From: Sphingopyxis sp. USTB-05
Lineage (GTDB): Bacteria; Pseudomonadota; Alphaproteobacteria; Sphingomonadales; Sphingomonadaceae
Direction of reading: 5' to 3'
Length of the DNA: 64,000 nt
NCBI RefSeq assembly: GCF_023822045.1
Contig: NZ_CP084712.1
Coordinates: forward strand, 1,178,001-1,242,000
Part shown: piece by piece, positions 54,016-61,392 of the stretch
How positions within the stretch are numbered: the stretch's first letter is position 1
How the letters are laid out: each line of letters begins with the position of its first letter
Translations under genes and position numbers: made by a program
Notes under the pieces: model-generated
The model's input: the letters and a program-made list of their open reading frames with translations, nothing else
Told to the model about the DNA's origin: nothing
The model's database searches: none

Positions 54016-54579
54016 TTCATTCCTTAGAGTGATTCTAGATGCGTCTAAGATATATCTTATGGCGAAGTTTGCAAGAGGCCGATGTCGCGTTACGCGGCAC
54101 TTTCTACAACTTCCGCCGCGCGCCTGCGCTTTTGGCCAGATTTGCGAACCGAAGCGCAGGTGGATCAGGGGATAGGCACGGCCCTGGCCGTCGAGTTCCG
54201 ACCGGCCGACGGCGACGAAGCCCAATCGCTCGTAAAAGCCGACAGCCTGTCCGTTCTGCTCATTCACTTCGGTCGTGAGCACCGGGTAGCGGTCCAGCGC
54301 ATGCGCCACCAGCGCCCGCCCGACCCCGGTGCCGCGATGGGCCGGATCGATGAATAGCGCTTCCATGCTCGATCCGTCGAGCAGCATGAAGCCCACCGGC
54401 CGGTCGTCGGTGTCCACCGCTAGCCAGAGCGGGGCTGCGGGCAGGAATGAGCGGACTTCGGTTTCTATCGCGGCGCGATCGCCGACAGTCAGAAAGTCGT
54501 GCGTCGCATCAACGGCGTCGCACCAGATCTGAACGGCGCGTTCGCCATCGGCGGGTGTCGATTGTCGGATACGGATCAT
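53407..54579 (-). CDS. GNAT acetyltransferase frame reading in frame through padR
   Basis: The frame starts at ATG 54579. Residues 1 to about 147 are a YjaB-like GNAT acetyltransferase: IRIRQSTPADGERAVQIWCD, MEALFIDPAHRGTGVGRALV and GQAVGFYERLGFVAVGRSE with the acetyl-CoA loop RGTGVGRAL. A YjaB homologue would normally stop here. No stop follows: the frame runs through about 42 residues of low-complexity translation of the promoter region and into the PadR protein, 390 residues in all. Either this is a true fusion, or padR is read separately from 54015 and the GNAT part lost its stop. I favour separate use because padR has its own ribosome site and operator-like palindrome. Confidence 0.6.
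   Translation of the reverse strand: MIRIRQSTPADGERAVQIWCDAVDATHDFLTVGDRAAIETEVRSFLPAAPLWLAVDTDDRPVGFMLLDGSSMEALFIDPAHRGTGVGRALVAHALDRYPVLTTEVNEQNGQAVGFYERLGFVAVGRSELDGQGRAYPLIHLRFGSQIWPKAQARGGSCRKCRVTRHRPLANFAIRYILDASRITLRNEMMIFHVRMDGRGCGGRHAMHRGGRGFGHGFGHGFGGGRRGGGGRGERGERRRMFDGGELRLVLLKLIADEPRHGYDLIRHIEELTGGSYAPSPGVIYPTLTMLDDMGLIEAQQSDSAKKLFAITDAGRTELESNSEIVEAALARLTAVGEETQRTDSASVRRAMGNLRQVLMNRLGDRDLDSDTLHDIVALIDEAAQKIERL
54046..54059. promoter_or_regulatory. Perfect 14-bp palindrome, candidate PadR operator
   Basis: TAAGATATATCTTA, flanked by TC on the left and TGG on the right, lies 31 bp before the padR start, in an AT-rich patch that is unlike the rest of the region. Position fits autoregulation by the PadR protein. 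Confidence 0.65.
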
Positions 54580-54650
54580 GGACGGGGCCTTTAGTCGATC
54601 ATAAGCGGCTGCGCCAAGCGGGGAAACACGACGGAAATCGTGGATCGGCC

Positions 54651-54678
54651 TTGACTCCGCGCCTGTCGACGCTATTAG
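54651..54678 (+). promoter_or_regulatory. Sigma-70 promoter of rplJL
   Basis: TTGACT (54651-54656) and TATTAG (54673-54678) are 16 bp apart. Both are close to consensus and the spacing is good. Transcription would start near 54685, leaving a leader of about 265 nt ahead of rplJ. Confidence 0.7.
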
Positions 54679-54684
54679 CGCCCC

Positions 54685-54951
54685 CGTGTTGTCCGGGCCT
54701 CGGCCTTGGCAATTCCGTCCGAGACAGTTGGTGAAGGGGATTTGCCCTTCTTAATTTCCAGCCGAGACGGGGAACAGTCTTTTTCGGTCGCCCGCCTGTT
54801 TTCAGGCGACGCGTCTTGACCGACCCCATCGGACATCGTTGCGCAAATGCAGGTGAGCCTTGGCTCGCGTCGGCATTTGCGTGTGTTAGCCGCCCGGCGG
54901 CGTGTGCGTTTCGGCGCGTCACGCATCCGGGCAGATGAGTGGAGTATAGGC
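54685..54951 (+). promoter_or_regulatory. rplJL leader (L10 leader) RNA region
   Basis: The stretch CGAGACAGTTGGTGAAGGGG near 54720-54739, with GCCCTTCTTAATTTCCAGC near 54744-54763, resembles the bacterial L10 leader, where L10-L7/L12 bind and shut down translation. The long untranslated leader after a strong promoter supports this. Exact ends are uncertain. Confidence 0.6.
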
Positions 54952-55467
54952 ATGGATCGTACGGAAAAGGCCGAAGCCGTATCCTCGCTGAACGCTACGC
55001 TGGCATCAGCTGCCTCGGTTGTGGTCGTCCGCAACCTCGGCATGACCGTCGCTCAGTCGACGGTGCTGCGCCAGCAAATGCGCGATGCAGGGGCCGACTT
55101 TCGCGTCACGAAGAACCGTCTTGCCAAAATCGCGCTCGATGGCACGTCCTACACCGGTATCGGCGAACTGCTGACCGGTCCCACGGCCCTCGCGACCTCG
55201 ACCGATCCGGTCTCGGCTGCGAAGATCGCCGTGGAATTTGCCAAGACCAACGACAAGCTTGAAATCGTTGGTGGCGGCATGGGCGACGTGGTCCTCGACG
55301 TAGATGGCGTCAAAGCGCTTGCTTCGCTTCCCTCGCTCGACGAGCTCCGCGCCAAGATCATCGGTCTGGTGCAGGCTCCGGCCACCAAGGTTGCGCAGAT
55401 TGCCGCAGCCCCGGCGGGCCAGTTGGCGCGGGTTTTTGGCGCATATGCCGCCAAAGAAGCAGCGTGA
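54952..55467 (+). CDS. rplJ: 50S ribosomal protein L10
   Basis: A 171-residue protein. [20 protein letters not shown] and [13 protein letters not shown] are conserved L10 features; the C-terminal helix [20 protein letters not shown] binds L7/L12. The ATG at 54952 follows GGAG. It forms the stalk. It is read from its own promoter and leader, about 7 kb away from rplA. Confidence 0.97.
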   Translation: MDRTEKAEAVSSLNATLASAASVVVVRNLGMTVAQSTVLRQQMRDAGADFRVTKNRLAKIALDGTSYTGIGELLTGPTALATSTDPVSAAKIAVEFAKTNDKLEIVGGGMGDVVLDVDGVKALASLPSLDELRAKIIGLVQAPATKVAQIAAAPAGQLARVFGAYAAKEAA

Positions 55468-55525
55468 TTTCGAACTAACCTTGAAACTTACTGCCGGGAT
55501 TTCCCGGTTCTGATGGAGAATGAAC

Positions 55526-55897
55526 ATGGCTGATCTCGCAAAGATCGTTGAAGACCTGTCGGCGCTGACCGTTCTGGAAGCTGCTGAACTTTCGAAGCTG
55601 CTCGAAGAAAAGTGGGGCGTTTCGGCCGCCGCTGCTGTTGCTGCCGCTCCGGCCGCTGCCGCTGCTGGCCCGGCTGCTGAAGAGCAGACCGAATTCGACG
55701 TCATCCTGACCGGTGACGGCGGCAACAAGATCAACGTGATTAAGGAAGTCCGTGCGATCACCGGCCTGGGCCTGGGCGAAGCCAAGGCGCTCGTCGAAGG
55801 CGCACCGAAGGCCGTCAAGGAAGGCGCCAGCAAGGCTGAAGCTGAAGAGCTGAAGGCGAAGCTGCTCGCCGCCGGCGCGACCGTCGAACTGAAGTAA
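55526..55897 (+). CDS. rplL: 50S ribosomal protein L7/L12
   Basis: A 123-residue stalk protein with N-domain [21 protein letters not shown], Ala/Pro hinge and C-domain [24 protein letters not shown]. The ATG at 55526 has GGAG 7 bp before; an ATG at 55520 is too close. It is followed by a strong terminator and not by rpoB, contrary to the usual order. Confidence 0.98.
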   Translation: MADLAKIVEDLSALTVLEAAELSKLLEEKWGVSAAAAVAAAPAAAAAGPAAEEQTEFDVILTGDGGNKINVIKEVRAITGLGLGEAKALVEGAPKAVKEGASKAEAEELKAKLLAAGATVELK

Positions 55898-55950
55898 TTC
55901 GGTTCGGTGGGTTCCGGCCGGCCTGTCCGGCCGGGTTCCAGCGAAAAGAA

Positions 55951-55982
55951 AAAGGGCGGTGCCGCAAGGCACCGCCCTTTTT
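55951..55982 (+). terminator. Rho-independent terminator after rplL
   Basis: GGGCGGTGCC (55954-55963) and GGCACCGCCC (55968-55977) close a GCAA tetraloop and are followed by TTTTT. It lies about 55 bp after the stop, with a further GC hairpin between 55914 and 55939. The A-run before it lets it work on the other strand as well. Confidence 0.93.
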
Positions 55983-56018
55983 GCTGTGCGGTGAGGGGAC
56001 CACCGCGGTTTGTCGGGC

Positions 56019-57080
56019 TTAGCTCTTGGAATAGCCCGGACGGAAGCTGGTGGAGGTGCGGACACGCGCGGGCTCGGGGCGGCGTACCTCCTGCTCCTGC
56101 ATCGTCGGCGCAGGGCGCTGGGCGATTTCCCAGGCGCTGACCGGCTTGCGGGTCATATCCTTCTGAGCCGCAAGCGTTTCGTCGTAGGCTACACGTTCCT
56201 GGCGATCGAGGAAGCGTGCGCGCTTCAAACGCTTGCTGAGCGTGGCGAAGGGATTGTCCTCGGTCGGACCCGCCATTGCCATCGCTTCGTGACGCCCCAT
56301 GCTGCCGCTGGGTGCAGCGGCAAAGGCGGGGACGCTAGCGGGCGTTTCGACCCGCTCTCGGGGCACATAGGCTGGTGTGACCCACTGTTGGGTCTCGCCT
56401 GCATCAGTTCGGGCGGCCATGGCGGGCGCTGCAACGACCGGTTCGGCCGCAATGGGTTCATAGTCGTCTTCGACATATTCGCGTTCGACGCGGCGGCGGC
56501 GGGCGAAAGCCAAGCCCATGCCGCCGACGATCAGCAGGGCAGCAGCACCGCCAGCGAGTTCCCAAGGGAAATCATTGCCGGCCGGAGCAGCCTTTTCTGC
56601 GGGCAGCGGCGCGGCCTCGGCAACTGGTTCGGGTGCCGTCGTCATGGGTGCGGCAATCGGCGCGAAATCTTCGGCCGGTGCGACATCGGCGACCGGTGTA
56701 GTCTCTACAGGTGCTGAGGCCACCGGTGCGGCCGTAGCTGCACGAGCCCGCGGCGTCGCGCGTTCGGCCCGGGGCGGAGCGGCGGCGCGTTCGGCGGCCT
56801 TCGGCGCTGGTGCGGTCTCCGCGGGGGCAATGTCCAGCGGAACCCGGATGACAGGCTTCGGCGCCGGCGGCTGTGCAGTCTGCGGCGCGGCGACCGGAGC
56901 AGTGGTGCTCGGTTCGGCGACGGTGGGCGGCGTCTGCGGGGTCGGTGCAGCCACGGGGGGCGTCATCGTGACCGTCGGCGCGGCCGGCGTTTCCTGCGCA
57001 AATGCGGCGGGGGTGGAGAGGGCCAGGAACGCGGCAATCGCGCTCGTGGCGGGGCGGGAGAGGGCGATATTTTTCATCAT
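56019..57080 (-). CDS. Pro/Ala-rich membrane-anchored protein, unknown function
   Basis: A 353-residue protein. Signal peptide (SAIAAFLALSTPAAFA), then about 130 residues of Pro/Ala/Thr-rich low complexity, one transmembrane helix (ELAGGAAALLIVGGMGLAFARRRR, near residue 185-207) with a positive stop, then a cytosolic part with KRLKRARFLDRQERVAYDETLAAQKDMTRKP near the end. So it spans the inner membrane with a periplasmic disordered region. No family recognised; similar proteins occur across sphingomonads. Start ATG 57080 or 57077; no clear ribosome site. Confidence 0.7.
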   Translation of the reverse strand: MMKNIALSRPATSAIAAFLALSTPAAFAQETPAAPTVTMTPPVAAPTPQTPPTVAEPSTTAPVAAPQTAQPPAPKPVIRVPLDIAPAETAPAPKAAERAAAPPRAERATPRARAATAAPVASAPVETTPVADVAPAEDFAPIAAPMTTAPEPVAEAAPLPAEKAAPAGNDFPWELAGGAAALLIVGGMGLAFARRRRVEREYVEDDYEPIAAEPVVAAPAMAARTDAGETQQWVTPAYVPRERVETPASVPAFAAAPSGSMGRHEAMAMAGPTEDNPFATLSKRLKRARFLDRQERVAYDETLAAQKDMTRKPVSAWEIAQRPAPTMQEQEVRRPEPARVRTSTSFRPGYSKS

Positions 57081-57367
57081 AGTGAAGGTCGAACGAACCG
57101 CCCGCAAAATTTGCTGCCTGATGATGCCGATTTCCACGATGAAACGTTTCTGCCGAACGGCGCAGCGAAGATTCCGATGCCATTCGTCGCTGTCGGGCAC
57201 CGGTTTTGCGATCGGTCCTACGGCGGCAGGGAGGGCTTCCTCCATGGTTGGAGAGGTCCGACTTTCTGTGATCTTTGGGCGAATAGTGACAGGGATTTTG
57301 CGCTTTGGTGTCGGTGGGGTCACTAAAACGTCATTCCCGAGCAACCTTCGCGTGGTCAACGCCGCGC

Positions 57368-58396
57368 ATGAAAACGACCGATCTCGTCCCGACCCGGCTG
57401 CCGTCGCATCTGCGCGAAACCCGGCGGATGCTTTTCATTGCCAAGCATGCGCGCTGGACCGGCGGACTGCACGCCGATGATGGCAATCACGCGATCTATC
57501 ACCGCGAGATGCGCGAGACGCTGGAAGGGCTTGGCATCGCTTTGCTGGTCGCCGACAGCTATGCCGCGCTGTTCGACCGGCCGGCAGCCGATTTCGTCTT
57601 TCCGTTGCTCAACCGCGGTGGCTTCTTCAATTCCGAAATGCTGCTGCCGCTGCTTTGCAACCAGCATGGCCTGCCATATCTCGGCGCCTCCCCGATCGTG
57701 CGCGGCCTGTCCGACGATAAGCATCTGACCAAGCTGGAGGCGGCGGCGCGCGGCGTACCTACCGCGCCTTGGGCGTTATTTCGCCGCGGCGCTCCAGTCG
57801 ATGTTTCGCGCTGCCCGCCGGCGCGGCGCTGGGTAATCAAGCCGAACAACAGCTCCGCATCCTGGGGTGTGCGTGACGCGCATGACCGGGGGCAACTTGC
57901 GCAGGCGGTCGCCGAAATCCACGCGCTCGACCATGATGCGCTCGTCGAACCCTTTATCGACGGCAGCGACATCGAGGTGCCGGTGATCACTTTGGACGGC
58001 GAGCCGGCGATGCTGCCGATGATGATTTTCGAACAGGCCGATCCAACCCAGCTTCGCACCTATCAGGAAAAGCGCGACCTGGTCGGCAACGTCGGATACA
58101 GCATCAAGCGGTTCGACGACCCGGCGATCGCTTTGCAGATTGTCGAATATACAAAGCGGATGGCCGATGTCTTTCGGCCGTTCGACTATGGCCGGTTCGA
58201 ATTCCGCGTCGATCACACGACCGGCGATGTCCGGCTGCTCGAGGTCAATCTCAACTGCAATCTCTGGTCCGAAAAGCTGTTCTCGCGCTCCGCCGTCGCG
58301 GCGGGTTTCACTCACGCGTCGCTGATCGAAACGATCGTAGCCGAAAGCATGCTCCGCCAGATCGCGCCGGCAGCGGCACAGCGGAGTGCCGCGTGA
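57368..58396 (+). CDS. ATP-grasp ligase, D-Ala-D-Ala-ligase-like fold
   Basis: A 342-residue ATP-grasp protein. The ATP-binding lysine region is RRWVIKPNNSSASWGVRD, then ALVEPFIDGSDIEVPVIT; the metal-binding end is FRVDHTTGDVRLLEVNLNCNLW (Glu and two Asn in EVNLNCNLW). These are the carboxylate-amine ligase marks. It is not a standard Ddl: the N-terminal domain is short and the substrate loop differs. It is followed by a nucleotidyltransferase whose GTG start overlaps its stop. ATG 57368 is the best start. The substrate is unknown; see the findings. Confidence 0.85.
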   Translation: MKTTDLVPTRLPSHLRETRRMLFIAKHARWTGGLHADDGNHAIYHREMRETLEGLGIALLVADSYAALFDRPAADFVFPLLNRGGFFNSEMLLPLLCNQHGLPYLGASPIVRGLSDDKHLTKLEAAARGVPTAPWALFRRGAPVDVSRCPPARRWVIKPNNSSASWGVRDAHDRGQLAQAVAEIHALDHDALVEPFIDGSDIEVPVITLDGEPAMLPMMIFEQADPTQLRTYQEKRDLVGNVGYSIKRFDDPAIALQIVEYTKRMADVFRPFDYGRFEFRVDHTTGDVRLLEVNLNCNLWSEKLFSRSAVAAGFTHASLIETIVAESMLRQIAPAAAQRSAA

Positions 58397-59253
58397 GCGG
58401 TTCGATCCTGATCCTCGCGGGACGCCGCCCAGGAACGGTCGATGCGCTGGCCGCCGCGCATGGCGTCGCCGACAAATGCCTTGTCCCTGTCGCGGGGCGG
58501 CCCATGATTGCCCATGTTCTGGAAAGCGCCGCCGACAGCAGTGCCCGGCAGGTGTTCGTTTCGACGCATCACGCGATGTTGCTCGCCGAGTTGGACGATC
58601 CGGTCGTCGATCTTCTCGGCGACCGTCTGATCGTCGTTCCCGCCGCTGACAATCTGGCGGATTCGGTTCTCGCAGTCGCCGGGGTGGCGCGCTTCCCGCT
58701 GTTGATCACGACGGCCGACAATTGCCTGCTCACCCCTGCAACGATTGCAGAGATCGAATCCGAGGCGGAACGGCTGGGTGCCGATGCCGGGGTCGCGTTG
58801 GCGCGGCGTGAGGATGTGCTGGCGGTTCATCCCGAAGGCCAGCGGCGCTTTTATGAATTTTCGGACGTCGCGGTGTCGAACTGCAACGCCTATTGGCTTG
58901 GGCATCCGAATGCACAGCGTGCGGCAGAGGCGTTTCGCGGTGGCGGACAGTTCGTTAAGAAGCCCTTTCGGGTGATGCGGGCGTTCGGCCTTATCAACCT
59001 GCTTCGTTTCAGGTTCGGCCTTGGTCCGATCCATCACATCTTTCAGCGCATTTCGCGCCGTCTGGACGTCGAAATCGCCCCGCTGCTGGTGAGCAACGGG
59101 GCGACGGCGATCGATGTCGACAATGAAAGGTCGCTGCGGGTGACCGAGGCGCTGATGAAGCGCCCCGATATCGTCAATCCGCGACCCAGTTCCCGTGAAA
59201 GCCGGGAGGAACGCGGTGCGGCAGATGCACGACAGCTTGCGGTGACCCGCTAA
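58393..59253 (+). CDS. Nucleotidyltransferase-like protein (MobA-like fold), degenerate loop
   Basis: A 286-residue protein. It starts SGSILILAGRRPGTVDALA, where the usual nucleotide loop is LAGGxGTRL; then ADKCLVPVAGRPMIAHVLE, close to the K..PV.GRPM of NTP transferases, and LLITTADNCLLTP, the expected metal-binding Asp. The last 100 residues are basic, with hydrophobic parts (RFRFGLGPIHHIFQRI). The altered first loop raises doubt about nucleotide transfer. GTG start overlaps the ATP-grasp stop by 4 bp. Its 3' end overlaps the convergent oxygenase gene by 80 bp. Confidence 0.8.
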   Translation: MSGSILILAGRRPGTVDALAAAHGVADKCLVPVAGRPMIAHVLESAADSSARQVFVSTHHAMLLAELDDPVVDLLGDRLIVVPAADNLADSVLAVAGVARFPLLITTADNCLLTPATIAEIESEAERLGADAGVALARREDVLAVHPEGQRRFYEFSDVAVSNCNAYWLGHPNAQRAAEAFRGGGQFVKKPFRVMRAFGLINLLRFRFGLGPIHHIFQRISRRLDVEIAPLLVSNGATAIDVDNERSLRVTEALMKRPDIVNPRPSSRESREERGAADARQLAVTR

Positions 59254-60616
59254 AGTCATCGGCGTTGAGGATCACGAGCGCGGTCGTCTCGTCGTTCATG
59301 TTCACGACCAGCCCGATCAGCCAGCCGTCATCTTCAGCGCCGATTTCGCTCCGCGGGACGAAAACGAACTCGCCGGGATGACGGCCGGGGCCGAAATCGT
59401 GGATGGCTGTCGTGCCATTCTCCAGGTCATGCTTGAACAACCGAGTGTCTGCCAGCGCCCACTCGGCTGACACTCCGTCGGGAATTGCGATGGTGTATGT
59501 GTAGCGGTAGGGCTTTGTCGTCAACCGTTCGTCGTAGCGGGGGAATTCCTGCGCGTGGTCGTGGATGACGGCGCGTCGCGTGGTGCCGGCTGCCGGATCG
59601 ATGGTCCAGCGCTCCATCCGCGACTTTTCGCTGTCGGGGCCGCGCTTCGAACTTGCGAACATCGTCTCGTGCGCGACGACGTCGACGATCACCTTGCCGT
59701 CGGCCGTTTCATAGGCGTTGGCCGGGTGGAAGACATAGCAAGGCTCGACCGGCACCCAGATGATGTCGTCGCCGCTGCCTTTCCTGGGGAGGAGGCCAAC
59801 GCGGGCCTGATGCGCGTCATTCCACGCATAGGGGAAGCGATATCCGGACAGCAGCATCTTCATCGAGAAGGTGACGGGCAGGTCGAAGACGAGCACATAA
59901 TTTTCGGTGATCGCGCAGTCGTGAATGGATGGGCCGTCGCTCACGGCAATTGCTTCCTCGCGGATCACCTGCGCGTGGCTGTCGAGAACGACGTGCCAGA
60001 CCTTGTTCTGCTCGTCGCCGCGATAGGTGATCGCGTGCATCTCGTCGGTCACCGGGTCGTGATGCGGGTGCGCGGTGTAAGAGCCGGCGAGCGTGCCGTC
60101 GAACGGGTTGTGCGCAATCGTGTTCAGCTCATAGCCGAGTTCGACAGGTTTGCCGCCCGCTTCGACGATCGCAAAGGTGCGGCCGGCGAGGCCGACGACA
60201 TTGGTGTTCGGGGCATCGTTGCCGTCGGCGCGCGGCCCTGGGGGGAGTTCTTCGCCGAGCACGGCGCAGGCTTCGCTGCCGCGGACCCAGCGGTTGCGAT
60301 ACCAGTCGGCCTTGCCGCCCTCGATGCGGATGCCGTGGACCATGCCGACGCCGGTGAACCAGTGATAGCTGGCTGGATCGGGCGCCGCGGCGGGGTTCGG
60401 CCCGTTGCGAAGATAACGGCCGGTCAGGCTGACGGGAATTTCGCCCTCGACGCGCAGTCCTTCCAGCGTGACCTCTTCGGTCATCGGTTTGTGGATGCCG
60501 GAGAGGAACGGGTGCGCGTCGGTGGGGCGGGGGAGGCGCTTGCGGTTGAAGTCGGCGACCTTGCCGATGCCTTTGACAACCGCGCCGCGGATCAGGGTTT
60601 CGACGTTGCTTGCCAT
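59174..60616 (-). CDS. Carotenoid oxygenase family (lignostilbene/apocarotenoid dioxygenase-like)
   Basis: A 480-residue non-haem iron oxygenase. Four iron-binding His are expected in AHPHHDPVTDEMHAIT, SIHDCAITENY, YVFHPANAYET and the last VPPGFHGNW. All four regions are present. In sphingomonads this family cleaves stilbenes or apocarotenoids; which one is not readable. ATG 60616 follows AAGGAG. It is divergent from a TetR gene. The end overlaps the nucleotidyltransferase gene. Confidence 0.93.
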   Translation of the reverse strand: MASNVETLIRGAVVKGIGKVADFNRKRLPRPTDAHPFLSGIHKPMTEEVTLEGLRVEGEIPVSLTGRYLRNGPNPAAAPDPASYHWFTGVGMVHGIRIEGGKADWYRNRWVRGSEACAVLGEELPPGPRADGNDAPNTNVVGLAGRTFAIVEAGGKPVELGYELNTIAHNPFDGTLAGSYTAHPHHDPVTDEMHAITYRGDEQNKVWHVVLDSHAQVIREEAIAVSDGPSIHDCAITENYVLVFDLPVTFSMKMLLSGYRFPYAWNDAHQARVGLLPRKGSGDDIIWVPVEPCYVFHPANAYETADGKVIVDVVAHETMFASSKRGPDSEKSRMERWTIDPAAGTTRRAVIHDHAQEFPRYDERLTTKPYRYTYTIAIPDGVSAEWALADTRLFKHDLENGTTAIHDFGPGRHPGEFVFVPRSEIGAEDDGWLIGLVVNMNDETTALVILNADDFSGSPQAVVHLPHRVPPGFHGNWVAD

Positions 60617-60683
60617 GATATTGCTCCTTACGGAAGTTGGCGAAAGTGTCGCGTAGCGTAGGGCTTGTGCGGACGACTCGAAA

Positions 60684-60730
60684 TGTTTACAGTGACAACA
60701 TGATGGCAAACAAAGATAACAGTGTCAACA
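60684..60730. promoter_or_regulatory. Palindrome and repeat at the TetR start, candidate operator
   Basis: TGTTTACAGTGACAACA (60684-60700) has the symmetric form TGTT-NN-CA-N-TG-NN-AACA and ends on the A of the ATG. A second, half-conserved copy (ACAGTGTCAACA) lies 30 bp later at 60719-60730, inside the coding sequence. Binding of the TetR protein here would shut both divergent genes. Confidence 0.55.
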
Positions 60731-61314
60731 TAAAAAGCGACGGCGCCAAGGTGGCCGGCGCCTATCATCATGGCGACCTGCGCGCGGCGGTGATCGCGGC
60801 GGGGCTCAAGCGGCTGGGCGAGGGCGACAGCGCCGAACTGGGCCTGCGCGCGCTCGCCCGCGATGTCGGGGTCAGCGCGACTGCGCTATACCGGCACTTC
60901 CCCGACAAGGAGGCGCTGCTCGACGCGCTTGCCGACGAGGGGCTGCGGCGGCTGGGCGCGCTTCAGGCGCAGGCCTGGCTGAAGGCAGGCGGTGGGATCG
61001 GGGGCTTTAAGGCGACGGGCATCGCCTATGTCCGCTTTGCCCATGACGAGCCGGCGCTGTTCCGCCTGAGCTTCACGCGCCAGATGCCCGAACGCTGCCC
61101 CGATGGCAGCAACGACGGCGGCGAGGTCGCCTATAATCTGCTCCGCGCCGGAGTGGGCGAGGCGCTTCCCGGCGTCGAAGACCCGGATACTGCGGCGCTG
61201 CACGCCTGGGCGCTGGTCCACGGTCTGGCGATGCTGATTCTCGATCGGCGCATCGAATGGGATGAGGCGAAGGTCACCGAAGTTGTCGGCCTGACCTTTG
61301 GCGGGGTTGGCTGA
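60700..61314 (+). CDS. TetR/AcrR family regulator
   Basis: A 204-residue regulator. HTH GLRALARDVGVSATALYRHFPDKEALLDALADEG is textbook TetR (cited only as the SATALYRHFPDKEALL core), and the C-terminal domain is of the WHG/TetR_C_13 type. ATG 60700 is favoured but no ribosome site is visible; the start overlaps a palindrome. It is divergent from the carotenoid oxygenase gene and probably its repressor. Confidence 0.9.
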   Translation: MMANKDNSVNIKSDGAKVAGAYHHGDLRAAVIAAGLKRLGEGDSAELGLRALARDVGVSATALYRHFPDKEALLDALADEGLRRLGALQAQAWLKAGGGIGGFKATGIAYVRFAHDEPALFRLSFTRQMPERCPDGSNDGGEVAYNLLRAGVGEALPGVEDPDTAALHAWALVHGLAMLILDRRIEWDEAKVTEVVGLTFGGVG

Positions 61315-61392
61315 CGACCGCGGCCGCGACCGCCCGCGCGGGTGGGTATTAAAATTAGCGGTTTATTTTTCCCTTTTCGGTTAACTGATCGC

